From Alteraurantiacibacter hainanensis (lineage in GTDB: Bacteria; Pseudomonadota; Alphaproteobacteria; Sphingomonadales; Sphingomonadaceae): DNA of 64,000 bases. Positions within the stretch are counted from its first letter, which is position 1; the number at the start of each line of letters is the position of its first letter. Both the position numbers and the translations under genes were made by a program. Positions 26,294 through 34,629 of this stretch are shown one piece after another. The notes beneath the pieces were generated by a model. That model saw only the letters and a list, made by a program, of their open reading frames with translations, did no database searches and was not told the origin of the DNA. The stretch is from the NCBI RefSeq assembly GCF_036321025.1, contig NZ_JAZAPB010000002.1, positions 1,240,001-1,304,000 of the forward strand, in the 5' to 3' direction.

Positions 26294-27255
26294 GCCACGC
26301 GAAAAGCAAGCGTGTCCTGTTGTTCGGGGCCAGCGGGACGATAGGCCGGGCCACCGCCTGCGCCTTGCTGGAAGAGGGACACGCGGTCACCTGCTTCCTG
26401 CGCCCCGGCCGTGCCGCCGATGCGGAAACCGGCGCGCTGGGCAGGGCAGGGGCGGTCTGCCGGTTCGGCGAGGTAACCGATCCTGCCTCCATCATGCGTG
26501 ATGCCTTTGCCGGTGAACCGTTCGATGCGGTGATCTCGTGCCTCGCCTCGCGCAGCGGGGTGCCGGACGATGCCTGGGCGATAGACCACAGGGCCAATTC
26601 CGACATCCTGAAGGGGGCAAAGGCCAATATCGTGCCGCAGATGGTCATGCTGTCGGCAATCTGCGTGCAGCGTCCGCGTCTCGCCTTCCAGCATGCCAAG
26701 CTGGCATTCGAGGCGGAGCTTCAGGCTTCCGGCCTGACCTGGAGCGTCGTGCGCCCCACGGCGTTCTTCAAGTCGCTCTCCGGCCAGGTGGAGCGGGTGA
26801 AGCGCGGCAAGCCTTTCGTGCTGTTCGGGGACGGCGAACTGACGCGGTGCAAGCCGATCAGCGACCGTGACTGCGCGCGCTACATCGTCGCGACCCTTTC
26901 CGATCCCGACCTTCACGACCGCATCCTTCCCATCGGCGGCCCCGGCTCCGCCATCACCCCGCGCCAGCAGGGGGAGGAACTGTTTCGCCTGCTGGGGGAA
27001 GAGCCGCGTTTCCGTCACATGCCGATCAAGGCGATGGACGGCATCGTCTCCATGCTCGATTCCGCCGCCCGCTTCTCCAGGCGCGCGACCGAGAAGGCCG
27101 AGTATGCGCGGATCGGTCGATACTACGCGACCGAATCGATGCTGGTGCTGAACCCGGTCACCGGCAAGTACGATGCCGATGCCACGCCAGAGACGGGCAG
27201 CGACACGCTGTTCGAGCATTACCGTGATTTGCTGGAGCAGGCTCAGCCGGGCTAG
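26290..27255 (+). CDS. bciA: BciA-type divinyl (proto)chlorophyllide a 8-vinyl reductase
   Basis: The 321-residue SDR-type protein begins with the NADPH loop GASGTIG (13-19). It carries strings I recognise from BciA: FQHAKLAFEAELQASGL, VRPTAFFKSLSGQVERV, GKPFVLFGDGELT, CKPISDRDCARYI, LPIGGPGSAITPRQQGE and ARIGRYYATESMLV followed by a KYDADATPETGS end. BciA reduces the C8 vinyl group with NADPH in bacteriochlorophyll synthesis. No other pigment gene is in the window. The start codon is TTG (26290), embedded in the upstream stop (TTGA). A different reductase role cannot be excluded, but the motif match is strong. Confidence 0.82.
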   Translation: MSHAKSKRVLLFGASGTIGRATACALLEEGHAVTCFLRPGRAADAETGALGRAGAVCRFGEVTDPASIMRDAFAGEPFDAVISCLASRSGVPDDAWAIDHRANSDILKGAKANIVPQMVMLSAICVQRPRLAFQHAKLAFEAELQASGLTWSVVRPTAFFKSLSGQVERVKRGKPFVLFGDGELTRCKPISDRDCARYIVATLSDPDLHDRILPIGGPGSAITPRQQGEELFRLLGEEPRFRHMPIKAMDGIVSMLDSAARFSRRATEKAEYARIGRYYATESMLVLNPVTGKYDADATPETGSDTLFEHYRDLLEQAQPG

Positions 27256-27446
27256 AGCGACTTGCCCGGTTTCGACGGCCACATCGGCGCCCGGCGCCGC
27301 GTGGGCCGCTGGCCCTGCAGCCTGAGGTAGGTTCGCGGAAACTGCGCTTCAAGCCGCTTGGGAAGCATGGCCAGCAGAGCGATGGCGGTCGCCTCGTTGA
27401 TGATCCCGGCCTCTGCGGCCCCGTCGAGATCGATTTCCGTACGCAT
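27252..27446 (-). CDS. Hypothetical small protein
   Basis: The 64-residue frame begins with an acidic helix (MRTEIDLDGAAEAGIINEATAIALLAML) and ends basic with PRTYLRLQGQRP. A GAGGATGG site precedes the ATG. Its stop overlaps the end of the bciA gene by four bases, tail to tail. Composition looks protein-like, but without homologues it could be spurious. Confidence 0.45.
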   Translation of the reverse strand: MRTEIDLDGAAEAGIINEATAIALLAMLPKRLEAQFPRTYLRLQGQRPTRRRAPMWPSKPGKSL

Positions 27447-27543
27447 GGACCGCCATCCTCTTCCGCCGCCTCATGCAACATTATTGCATAGGAACGGGCA
27501 GGCCGACTATCCCGACAATTGCCTTAGGAAGTATTGAAACAGA

Positions 27544-27573
27544 AAGGGCGCCGCCATCGCTGGCAGCGCCCTT
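27544..27573. terminator. Hairpin terminator after rplI
   Basis: Arms AAGGGCGCCGCCA and TGGCAGCGCCCTT pair with one mismatch around a four-base loop. On the minus strand the stem is followed by TTTCTGTTTC, suiting the rplI transcript that ends at 27598. On the plus strand GTTTTAG follows, so it may act both ways. Confidence 0.7.
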
Positions 27574-27597
27574 CGTGTTTTAGTCCGGTGAGACGCC

Positions 27598-28290
27598 TCA
27601 GGCGTCCTTGGCGGTCTCTTCGTCTTCCGACGCCTCGGCCTGCATGTCGCTGGCTTCCTGGCCGTCGCCGGGCATTTCGGTCGGCTGTTCGATCCGGTTG
27701 CCTTCGCCGTCCACGGTGGGCAGGTCGCCCAGTTCGCGGTCGGGATCGAGCTCTTCCTGGAAACCCTCGCCAGCGATGGCCGCGGCTTCTTCCTCGGCAG
27801 CCTGCTTGAGGATGTCGACGCCCTGGCTCTGCAGCTCGGCCTCGTCCTCGGAGCGGGCCACGTTGGCCTTCACCGTCACTTCGACCTCGGGGTGCAGCGC
27901 GATGGTCACGTCGAACATGCCGATGGTCTTGATCGGCGCGCCCATGACGACCTGACGCTTGTCGACGTCGTGGCCCTTGGCGACGAGGCCGGCAGCCACG
28001 TCACGCACGTTCACGGAGCCATACAGCTGGCCGGCGTTGGAGGCGGCGCGGATCAGCACGATTTCCGTGCCGTCGACCTTTTCGCCCTGCTTTTCAGCAG
28101 CGGTGCGCCGTTCGGCGTTTTCGGCTTCCAGGCGGTCGCGGTTGGCTTCGAACACCTTCTTGTTCGCATCGTTGGCGCGCAGCGCCTTCTTCTGCGGCAG
28201 CAGGAAGTTACGGGCATAGCCGTCCTTCACGGAGACGATGTCGCCGATCTGGCCGAGGTTGCCGATACGTTCGAGGAGGATGATATCCAT
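27598..28290 (-). CDS. rplI: 50S ribosomal protein L9 with acidic C-terminal extension
   Basis: The N-terminal domain is classical L9 (MDIILLERIGNLGQIGDIVSVKDG, ARNFLLPQKKA), then the connecting helix and C-terminal domain. The protein runs to 230 residues instead of about 150. The extra part from about residue 165 is acidic (EEEAAAIAGEGFQEELDPDRE and on), ending in Glu/Asp/Ala. It is the last gene of the rpsF-rpsR-rplI operon. Confidence 0.96.
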   Translation of the reverse strand: MDIILLERIGNLGQIGDIVSVKDGYARNFLLPQKKALRANDANKKVFEANRDRLEAENAERRTAAEKQGEKVDGTEIVLIRAASNAGQLYGSVNVRDVAAGLVAKGHDVDKRQVVMGAPIKTIGMFDVTIALHPEVEVTVKANVARSEDEAELQSQGVDILKQAAEEEAAAIAGEGFQEELDPDRELGDLPTVDGEGNRIEQPTEMPGDGQEASDMQAEASEDEETAKDA

Positions 28291-28303
28291 GTGTCTTCTC
28301 CTC

Positions 28304-28528
28304 TTACTTCACGATGTAGGGCAGCAGGCCCAGGTGACGGGCGCGCTTGATCGCCTTGGCCAGTTCACGCTGCTTCTTGGCAGAAACGGCGGTGATGCGG
28401 CTGGGCACGATCTTGCCACGTTCGGACATGAAGCCCTGAAGCAGGCGCACGTCCTTGTAATCGATTTGCGGAGCGTCGGCGCCCGAGAAGGGGCACGACT
28501 TGCGGCGGCGGTAGAACGGGCGTGCCAT
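28304..28528 (-). CDS. rpsR: 30S ribosomal protein S18
   Basis: The 74-residue protein shows FYRRRKSCPFS, IDYKDVRLLQGFMSERGKI and the C-terminal LAKAIKRARHLGLLPYI, all diagnostic of S18. The CxxF-type cysteine is kept while the rest of the zinc site is lost, as in most S18. It overlaps the rpsF stop by one base and precedes rplI by 13 bases. Confidence 0.97.
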   Translation of the reverse strand: MARPFYRRRKSCPFSGADAPQIDYKDVRLLQGFMSERGKIVPSRITAVSAKKQRELAKAIKRARHLGLLPYIVK

Positions 28529-28893
28529 CAGTTACGGTCCTCCCGGTCGGACCGCTTCTTCTTTTCGCGGTCGTTCTTGCGCATCATCACGGACGGGCCG
28601 TCTTCGTGCTCTTCCACGGCGATGGTGAGCCAGCGGATGATGTCTTCGTTGATCGCATTCTGGCGCTCCAGCTCGGACACCAGCGAACCGGGCCCTTCGA
28701 TGTTGAGCATTACGAAATGCGCCTTGCGGTTACGGTCGATCTTGTAGGCGAGGCTCTTGAGGCCCCAGGTCTCGGTCTTCACGACCTTGCCGTCGTTAGC
28801 TTCCACGATTTCCGTGGCGCTGGCGGCAAGCGCGTCGACCTGAGCCTGGCTCAGATCCTGACGCGCGAGGAAAACATGCTCGTAAAGAGCCAT
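28528..28893 (-). CDS. rpsF: 30S ribosomal protein S6
   Basis: The 121-residue protein has the S6 pattern LYEHVFLARQDLSQAQ, GLKSLAYKIDRNRKAHFVMLNIEG and a C-terminal basic/acidic tail (EEHEDGPSVMMRKNDREKKK). S6 binds S18 in the 30S platform, matching the adjacent rpsR. It heads the operon; its promoter must lie in the 189-base gap to the divergent gene at 29083. Confidence 0.96.
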   Translation of the reverse strand: MALYEHVFLARQDLSQAQVDALAASATEIVEANDGKVVKTETWGLKSLAYKIDRNRKAHFVMLNIEGPGSLVSELERQNAINEDIIRWLTIAVEEHEDGPSVMMRKNDREKKKRSDREDRN

Positions 28894-29082
28894 GTGCGCT
28901 TCCTTTCACTTCATGCCGATCGCTGACATTGGCACGGCGAATTCCGTGCACGTCCCTCCGGCTTTCTTCGATTTCCACCGATGGCGAGTTATGCCCGGAT
29001 GCAGTGGAAGGCGCGCACATAGCGAAATTGCGCACAATTGCAAGCGGGGTTAGGAGGGGTCCGTCAGGGAGGATCACCATAA

Positions 29083-29604
29083 ATGCGCCATCTTATCGCC
29101 GCCACCGTCGCCATGCTTCTGCCCGCTGCCGCCACCGCTCAGGACGCGCCTTCGCCGCCGCCCGCGGCCGAGCCGGGCCTCGAACTGCTCTATCGCTCGG
29201 TAGTGACGCTGGGCGAGGTGATTCCGGTGGGAGAAACGCCGCGCGGCACGCGAAGGATCATACCGATTACCGGCGGCACCTTCGAAGGGCCTGAAATGCG
29301 CGGGGAGATCCTGCCGATGGGGTGGGACTGGCAACTCGACCGTTCCGACGGCTGCACCGATATCATCGCCGACTATTTCCTGCGCACCGACGATGGCGTG
29401 GTGGTGAACGTGGTCAATACCGGGACGCTGTGCATGCCCGCGCCAGGCGCTCCGCCTCCGCCGCCCGTGCGCACCAGCCCGGTGTTCGAGGCGCCGCTGG
29501 GCGACTACGACTGGCTGACGCGCGGGGCCTATGTGGGCACGCTGGGCTTCGATCCTTCCGTCACCCAGCCGCACGTGGTCATAACCGTCTATCGCGCGGA
29601 TTGA
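29083..29604 (+). CDS. Hypothetical secreted protein
   Basis: The 173-residue product has a Sec signal peptide ending near AATAQD (about residue 20), then a Pro-rich segment (APSPPPAAEPG) and a beta-rich domain containing DRSDGCTDIIADYFLRTDDG and a second Pro-rich loop (CMPAPGAPPPPPVR). Two cysteines may form a disulphide. No family is recognised. It is divergent from rpsF. Confidence 0.65.
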   Translation: MRHLIAATVAMLLPAAATAQDAPSPPPAAEPGLELLYRSVVTLGEVIPVGETPRGTRRIIPITGGTFEGPEMRGEILPMGWDWQLDRSDGCTDIIADYFLRTDDGVVVNVVNTGTLCMPAPGAPPPPPVRTSPVFEAPLGDYDWLTRGAYVGTLGFDPSVTQPHVVITVYRAD

Positions 29605-29682
29605 CCTCAGCGAATGCGGGCCGCAGGATAGAAAAGGCCTGCCGGGCGTAGTTAGCTCTCTCGCGACAAGAAGGAAATTCTG

Positions 29683-30630
29683 ATGCCCGGTGGCCTGGTT
29701 GCCCTGCTCGACGACGTATCGATCATCGCCCGCACCGCCTCTGCCAGCGTGGACGACATTGCCGCCGCTGCCGGACGCGCGGGCAGCAAGACGGCGGGCG
29801 TGGTGATCGACGATGCGGCCGTGACGCCCAGCTATGTGACCGGACTTTCTCCGGCGCGCGAGCTGCCGATCATCTGGAACATCACCAAGGGCAGCCTCTT
29901 CAACAAGCTGGTGATCCTGCTTCCCGGTGCGCTGATTCTCAGCGAATTCCTGCCGCAGGCGATCGTCTTCATCCTGATGCTGGGCGGGGCCTACCTGTCC
30001 TACGAAGGGGCGGAGAAGGTGATCGAGAAGCTGGGCGGCGAAAAGCACGGCAAGACCGTGGAAGACGATATCGACGACCCCGCCGCGTTCGAGAAACAGC
30101 GCACGTCGGGCGCGATCCGCACCGACCTGATCCTGTCGGCGGAGATCATGGCGATCACGCTGAACGAGGTTTCCGCCGAGGACCTGCTCACCCGCGCCGG
30201 GGTGCTGGCCATCGTGGGGATTGCGGTGACCGTGGCGGTCTACGGCACGGTGGCGCTGATCGTGAAGATGGACGATGTCGGCCTGCACCTGGCGAAGGAG
30301 GCGACCACCGACGCGGGAAAGAAGTTCGGGCGTTTTCTGCTGAAGGCCATGCCAAAGCTGCTTGTGGCACTCTCCTTCATCGGCACCATCGCCATGCTGT
30401 GGGTGGGCGGCGGCATCATCCTGCACGGCCTTGCCGAGGTGGGCATTTCGGGGCCGGAGCACTGGGTGGAAGGCATCGAACACGGCGTCTCGCAGATCGC
30501 CGGGGGACTGCTGGGCTGGGTCACGTTCGCCGGGCTATCGGCGCTGACCGGGCTGCTGCTGGGTGCGGTAATCGTGTTCCTGCTGCACAAGGTGCTGGGG
30601 CTCGGCCACGAAACAGGGGCAGGGCACTAG
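29683..30630 (+). CDS. DUF808 / YedI-like inner membrane protein
   Basis: The 315-residue protein matches DUF808: GGLVALLDDVSIIARTASASVDDIAAAAGRA near the N-terminus, then VTPSYVTGLSPARELPIIWNITKGS, LSYEGAEKVIEKL and multiple membrane helices. The family is widespread with no established function. It has its own ATG with GAAGGAAA upstream and stands between two small hypothetical genes. Confidence 0.88.
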   Translation: MPGGLVALLDDVSIIARTASASVDDIAAAAGRAGSKTAGVVIDDAAVTPSYVTGLSPARELPIIWNITKGSLFNKLVILLPGALILSEFLPQAIVFILMLGGAYLSYEGAEKVIEKLGGEKHGKTVEDDIDDPAAFEKQRTSGAIRTDLILSAEIMAITLNEVSAEDLLTRAGVLAIVGIAVTVAVYGTVALIVKMDDVGLHLAKEATTDAGKKFGRFLLKAMPKLLVALSFIGTIAMLWVGGGIILHGLAEVGISGPEHWVEGIEHGVSQIAGGLLGWVTFAGLSALTGLLLGAVIVFLLHKVLGLGHETGAGH

Positions 30631-30649
30631 ACCCCGAGGCAAGGCGGCG

Positions 30650-30952
30650 TCAGGCGGCGTTGCGCCGCCGCTCGCGCCGCTCGCTCATCAGCCAGGCTTC
30701 CTCGCTGGGCCAGTTGCGCCCGTCTTCCGATTCGATGCGGCCATCGGGATGCAGAATGACCCAGCCTTCATCGTCCATGGCGCGCGGATCGAGCACCAGC
30801 GGGGTCAGCCGCCGATCCTGCGCCACCTGCCAGCCGATCACGTTCGCCTTGACCAGGTCGACCTGGTTGTCGTCGAAATAGGCGTGGACCATGTAGGTCC
30901 CGGGCGCGGCATCCAGCATGCCCACTCCGCCCAGGCGGTAACTCTTCTGCAT
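30650..30952 (-). CDS. Hypothetical small protein
   Basis: The 100-residue protein carries YMVHAYFDDNQVDLVKANVIGWQVAQDRRLTPLVLD, DEGWVILHPDGRIESEDG and a charged end. AAAGG lies eight bases upstream of the ATG at 30952; the longer frame to 31018 is not needed. No family is recognised, and the fold looks like a small beta-rich domain. Confidence 0.6.
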   Translation of the reverse strand: MQKSYRLGGVGMLDAAPGTYMVHAYFDDNQVDLVKANVIGWQVAQDRRLTPLVLDPRAMDDEGWVILHPDGRIESEDGRNWPSEEAWLMSERRERRRNAA

Positions 30953-31024
30953 TTTCCGGCCTTTGTCCTTGGCACGATTGCGATTTGAAATGGCAGCATA
31001 ACCGCCAACCCTTGCCAAAGACTT

Positions 31025-31330
31025 TCAGGTCAGGTCGTGGCCGCAATAACCACACTCGCGCGGCGGGCGGTCGGGGCGGATTGCGAAGAACCTGCGAGTT
31101 CGCGATCCGTGCTCGGTCGAGAGTGCTTCATTGACTGGCTGCATACAGTTCGAGCAACGCGGAAAGCCAAAAGAGAAATATGCGCATACCAGATATCCGG
31201 TTAAACCGATAAGCAGCACTATCTCATGCTCGGGTCCGCCAAACGCGGCGATTGCAAACGGTATGAGGAAAGACAGCAGGAATAGAGTCCATATTCCGTT
31301 GAAAACCCAAGCCTTGGTGTATGTGCTCAC
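31025..31330 (-). CDS. Small membrane protein with zinc-ribbon-like cysteines
   Basis: The 101-residue protein has two membrane segments (about 8-28 and 34-54) followed by CSNCM and CGYCG pairs that could bind zinc. A GTG start at 31330 overlaps the stop of the Mur ligase gene (GTGA), giving coupling; the longer upstream frame is an artefact. It follows the ligase in the same transcript. The function is unknown. Confidence 0.6.
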   Translation of the reverse strand: MSTYTKAWVFNGIWTLFLLSFLIPFAIAAFGGPEHEIVLLIGLTGYLVCAYFSFGFPRCSNCMQPVNEALSTEHGSRTRRFFAIRPDRPPRECGYCGHDLT

Positions 31331-32721
31331 ACCCGCTCCAGTAGTCCTCGCGCGAACACCGTCAGGGTATCGTCGCGCGCGCCCATCACCACCACGCGGT
31401 CTCCCGGACGGGCGATCTCCACGATGCGGTCGCCGCACTGCTCCCGCGTCTCGTGATATTCGGCGTTGCCGCCCGCATCGCGGATGAGCTGCACGATCCG
31501 TTCGCTACCCTGACTGCGGTCCACCGTGCCCCCGAAATAGACAGGGGCGCACATGATCGTGACATCGTCGGGGCCGAGTTCCCTGGCGAAGGTCTGGGCC
31601 AGTTCGGTGCCCATCTGCTTCAGCGGGCCGTAGCCGTGCGGCTGGAAGAAGGCGATCACCCGGCCTTCCTGCGATTTCAGGGTGCGCAGCGTTGCCCGGG
31701 CCTTTTCGGGGTTGTGGCCGAAATCGTCGATCACGGTCACGCCGCGCTCGCTGGTGCCCATTACGTCGAACCTGCGGGCAAGGCCCTTGAAGCTGGCCAG
31801 CGCCGTTGCCGCATCGTGCACGTCGACACCCGCCGCCACCGCCGCAGCGATAGCCGCCAGTGCGTTTTCCAGATTGTGGCGCCCCGGCATGGGGAGGCGC
31901 AGCGAGTATCCCACGTCCTCGCGCCGATCCACCAGCAGCGCGTCGATCCCGTCGGCCCGTTCCTCGATCGTGCCCGGTTCGATCCCGATGGTCGCCTTGC
32001 GGTTGTCGATGGCGAAGGACACGACCTTTTTGCACGTCTTCGCGAGGAATTCGGCGTCGTCGTCGTCGAGGTTGACCACGGCAGTCTTCGCACGGCGGAG
32101 GAAATCGCCGAACAGGTGGCGCAGTTCCTCCATGCTCTTGTGATCCAGGCTGACGTTCAGCAGCACGGCGACGGTCGGATCGTAAAGAGCGATGGAGCCG
32201 TCGCTCTCGTCCACCTCGCTCACGAACACGCCCCCGTCGCCCACCACCGCGCTGGCGAAGGGATTGTCGGCATGGGCGAAGTTCTTCATCACCGCGCCAT
32301 TCATGATCGTGGGCTCCATGCCCTCGCGGTGCATGATCCAGCCAAGCATGGCGGTGGTGGTGGACTTGCCGCTGGTGCCGCCCACCGCCAGCGAGACCGG
32401 CGCCTCGTTGAACAGTTGCGACAGCAGTTGCGCCCGGGTCAGCCGGGTGCAGCCGAGTTCCTTCGCGCGGGCGACTTCGGGCACGCTATCCTCGATCGCG
32501 GCGCTGGCCACCAGCACCTGGTCCGCACTGGTCAGGCCGCTGCCGTCCTGCGGAAAGAGGGCGAAGCCGCGCTTCTCCAGCCAGGCGAATTTTTCCGGTG
32601 TGCGGCCCTGGTCGAAACTGCGGTCCGATCCGGCGACCTTTGCCCCCAGGCCCTTCACGATCTGGGCGAGCGGCAGCATTCCCGAACCGCCGATGCCGCA
32701 GAAGAAATAGGAATTGTCCAA
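31327..32721 (-). CDS. mpl: Mpl-type UDP-N-acetylmuramate:murein tripeptide ligase (Mur ligase family)
   Basis: The 464-residue protein has the three Mur ligase domains: an N-terminal Rossmann-like CGIGGSGMLPLAQIVKG, the ATP loop GGTSGKSTTT (114-123) with SEVDESDGS and LNVSLDHKS, and a C-terminal domain with RFDVMG and DDFGHNPEKARATL. This fits MurC/Mpl; the context (divergent LD-carboxypeptidase, no dcw cluster) favours Mpl, which reattaches recycled L-Ala-D-Glu-mDAP to UDP-MurNAc. The true MurC is expected elsewhere. MurC paralogue activity is the main alternative. Confidence 0.82.
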   Translation of the reverse strand: MDNSYFFCGIGGSGMLPLAQIVKGLGAKVAGSDRSFDQGRTPEKFAWLEKRGFALFPQDGSGLTSADQVLVASAAIEDSVPEVARAKELGCTRLTRAQLLSQLFNEAPVSLAVGGTSGKSTTTAMLGWIMHREGMEPTIMNGAVMKNFAHADNPFASAVVGDGGVFVSEVDESDGSIALYDPTVAVLLNVSLDHKSMEELRHLFGDFLRRAKTAVVNLDDDDAEFLAKTCKKVVSFAIDNRKATIGIEPGTIEERADGIDALLVDRREDVGYSLRLPMPGRHNLENALAAIAAAVAAGVDVHDAATALASFKGLARRFDVMGTSERGVTVIDDFGHNPEKARATLRTLKSQEGRVIAFFQPHGYGPLKQMGTELAQTFARELGPDDVTIMCAPVYFGGTVDRSQGSERIVQLIRDAGGNAEYHETREQCGDRIVEIARPGDRVVVMGARDDTLTVFARGLLERV

Positions 32722-32838
32722 CTGGTGCCCTCTCCCGTGGAAGCCGTCTTGCGCGGAGCGGCTGCGCTGCCTGCGAAAGTGGCCTCGTGCCTACGCAAGG
32801 GATAGCAAGTTGTGAAGTGGCTGTTAGTGTGGAAGCGC

Positions 32839-33669
32839 ATGAAAACACGCATCACATGCCTGTGTCCCGGGAAGCCCGTTCGCCGCAAGCGGGCCGAGGC
32901 CGTGCTGGCACTGGCCGAGACCGAATTCCCGCAGGTGGAGCTGCAATTCCACCCGCAATGCTTCGAACACCACGGCCACTTCGCGGGCGACGATGCCACG
33001 CGGCTGAACGCGCTGGTGGCCACCGCAAACGACCCGGATGTGGACGCGGTTTGGTTCGCCATGGGCGGCTATGGCTCCAACCGCATCGCCGCCCCGGCCA
33101 TCGCCGCGATGACCCAGCCCGCGCGCAGCAAGACCTGGCTCGGCTATTCGGATGCGGGCACGCTGCTGGGGGCGCTCTATCGCCACGGCATCGGCCGCCC
33201 GGTGCATGGTCCGCTGGCGGGCGACATAAAGCGCGAGGGCGGAGAGGATGCCGTGCGCCGCGTGCTGCGCTACCTCTCGGGCGAGGCCGTCCCGCTGGAG
33301 GCGGGGCTGGACGACCGGCCCACCGCCGCCTTCAACCTCATCACCCTTGCCATGCTGTGCGGCACGGAGCTGATGCCCGACCTTTCGGGCCACGTCGTGC
33401 TGGTGGAGGAGGTGGCCGAGCATCTCTATGCGGTGGACAGGCTGTTCTTCCACGTCACCCAGCATCTTGGGGGGATTGCCGGGCTGCGCCTTGGCCGCAT
33501 CAGCGCCGTGCCGGAGAACGACCGGCCCTTCGGTCTGAACGAGGAGGAAATCGCCAGCTACTGGTGCGAGCGCACCGGCATTCCCTACCTTGGCCGCGCC
33601 GATATCGGCCACGATGCCGCGAACGCCATCGTACCCTTCGGAGTTGCGCAAGCGGCCAACCGGGCATAG
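32839..33669 (+). CDS. ldcA: LD-carboxypeptidase (peptidase S66)
   Basis: The 276-residue enzyme removes the terminal D-Ala from tetrapeptides in cytoplasmic murein recycling. The nucleophile elbow GYSD holds Ser104, the MGGYGSNRI segment precedes it, VLVEEVAE supplies the glutamate and GRADIGHDAANAIVPFG the catalytic histidine. It is divergent from the Mpl-type ligase, 117 bases apart, so the two recycling steps probably share regulation. A MccF-like peptide immunity role is possible in this fold but less likely here. The ATG at 32839 has GGAAG nearby; GTG at 32812 is an alternative. Confidence 0.85.
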   Translation: MKTRITCLCPGKPVRRKRAEAVLALAETEFPQVELQFHPQCFEHHGHFAGDDATRLNALVATANDPDVDAVWFAMGGYGSNRIAAPAIAAMTQPARSKTWLGYSDAGTLLGALYRHGIGRPVHGPLAGDIKREGGEDAVRRVLRYLSGEAVPLEAGLDDRPTAAFNLITLAMLCGTELMPDLSGHVVLVEEVAEHLYAVDRLFFHVTQHLGGIAGLRLGRISAVPENDRPFGLNEEEIASYWCERTGIPYLGRADIGHDAANAIVPFGVAQAANRA

Positions 33670-33696
33670 GCCCGCGCGCAGACACAAGGAGTTTAC

Positions 33697-34629
33697 ATGA
33701 TTGCATTCGTTTTCCCCGGCCAGGGGAGCCAGAAGGTCGGCATGGGCGTGGACCTCGCCGAAGCCAGCAGCGTCGCGCGAGAAGTTTTCGAGGAAGTGGA
33801 CGACGCGCTGAACCAGAAGCTGGCGCGACTGATGGCCGAAGGGCCCGAATCCGAACTGACGATGACGGCCAATGCGCAGCCCGCCATCATGGCCAATGCC
33901 ATCGCCGTGGCCCGCGTGCTGGAAGACGGCGGATTTTCCCTCACCGAGAAGGGTCACTGCGTCGCCGGCCATTCGCTGGGCGAATATTCCGCGCTGGCAT
34001 CCGTGGGCGCCTTCACCCTTACCGACACGGCAAAGCTGCTGCGCACGCGCGGCATCGCCATGCAGGATGCGGTGCCCATCGGTCTTGGTGCCATGTGCGC
34101 GCTGCTGGGGGCGGACCTCGAAAAGGCGCAGGCGCTGGCCGATGCCGCCGCCGAGGGGCAGGTATGCGAAGTGGCCAACGACAACGATCCCACGCAGGTC
34201 GTGCTTTCGGGCCATGCCGAGGCGATCGACCGCGCGGTGGAACTGGCCAAGGAACATGGCATCAAGCGCGCCGTGAAGCTGACCGTATCCGCCCCGTTCC
34301 ACTGCTCTTTGATGCAGCCTGCCGCGCAGCGCATGCAGTTCGCGCTGAAGGATACGCCGCCCAAGGCCTTCCGCCTGCCGCTCTACGCCAACGTCACCGC
34401 CGCCGAAGTCACCGATGCGGCGAAGGAGAAGGAACTGCTGGTGGAGCAGATCACCGGTCGCGTGCGCTGGCGCGAAAGCGTGCTGGCGATGCAGGACGCA
34501 GGCGTGTCCCACTTCGTCGAACTGGGCGGCAAGGTGCTGGGCCCGATGATCCGCAAGATCGCGCCTGATGCCACGGTCACCAGCGTAACGACGATGGAAG
34601 AAATCGAGGCTCTGGCCAAGGAGATCTGA
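33697..34629 (+). CDS. fabD: Malonyl-CoA:ACP transacylase
   Basis: The 310-residue enzyme loads malonyl groups on acyl carrier protein for fatty acid synthesis. It starts FVFPGQGSQKVGMG, has the active-site serine in GHSLGEYSALA (Ser93) and the catalytic histidine in VSAPFHCSLM, and QPAIMANAI. An AAGGAG site precedes the ATG. The stop overlaps the fabG start by one base (TGATG), so the pair is co-translated. Confidence 0.96.
   Translation: MIAFVFPGQGSQKVGMGVDLAEASSVAREVFEEVDDALNQKLARLMAEGPESELTMTANAQPAIMANAIAVARVLEDGGFSLTEKGHCVAGHSLGEYSALASVGAFTLTDTAKLLRTRGIAMQDAVPIGLGAMCALLGADLEKAQALADAAAEGQVCEVANDNDPTQVVLSGHAEAIDRAVELAKEHGIKRAVKLTVSAPFHCSLMQPAAQRMQFALKDTPPKAFRLPLYANVTAAEVTDAAKEKELLVEQITGRVRWRESVLAMQDAGVSHFVELGGKVLGPMIRKIAPDATVTSVTTMEEIEALAKEI

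Noticed and set aside
31327..32721. Assignment of the Mur ligase gene as murC
   Set aside because: No dcw cluster genes are nearby and the divergent partner is an LD-carboxypeptidase, so Mpl is the better fit, though not proven.
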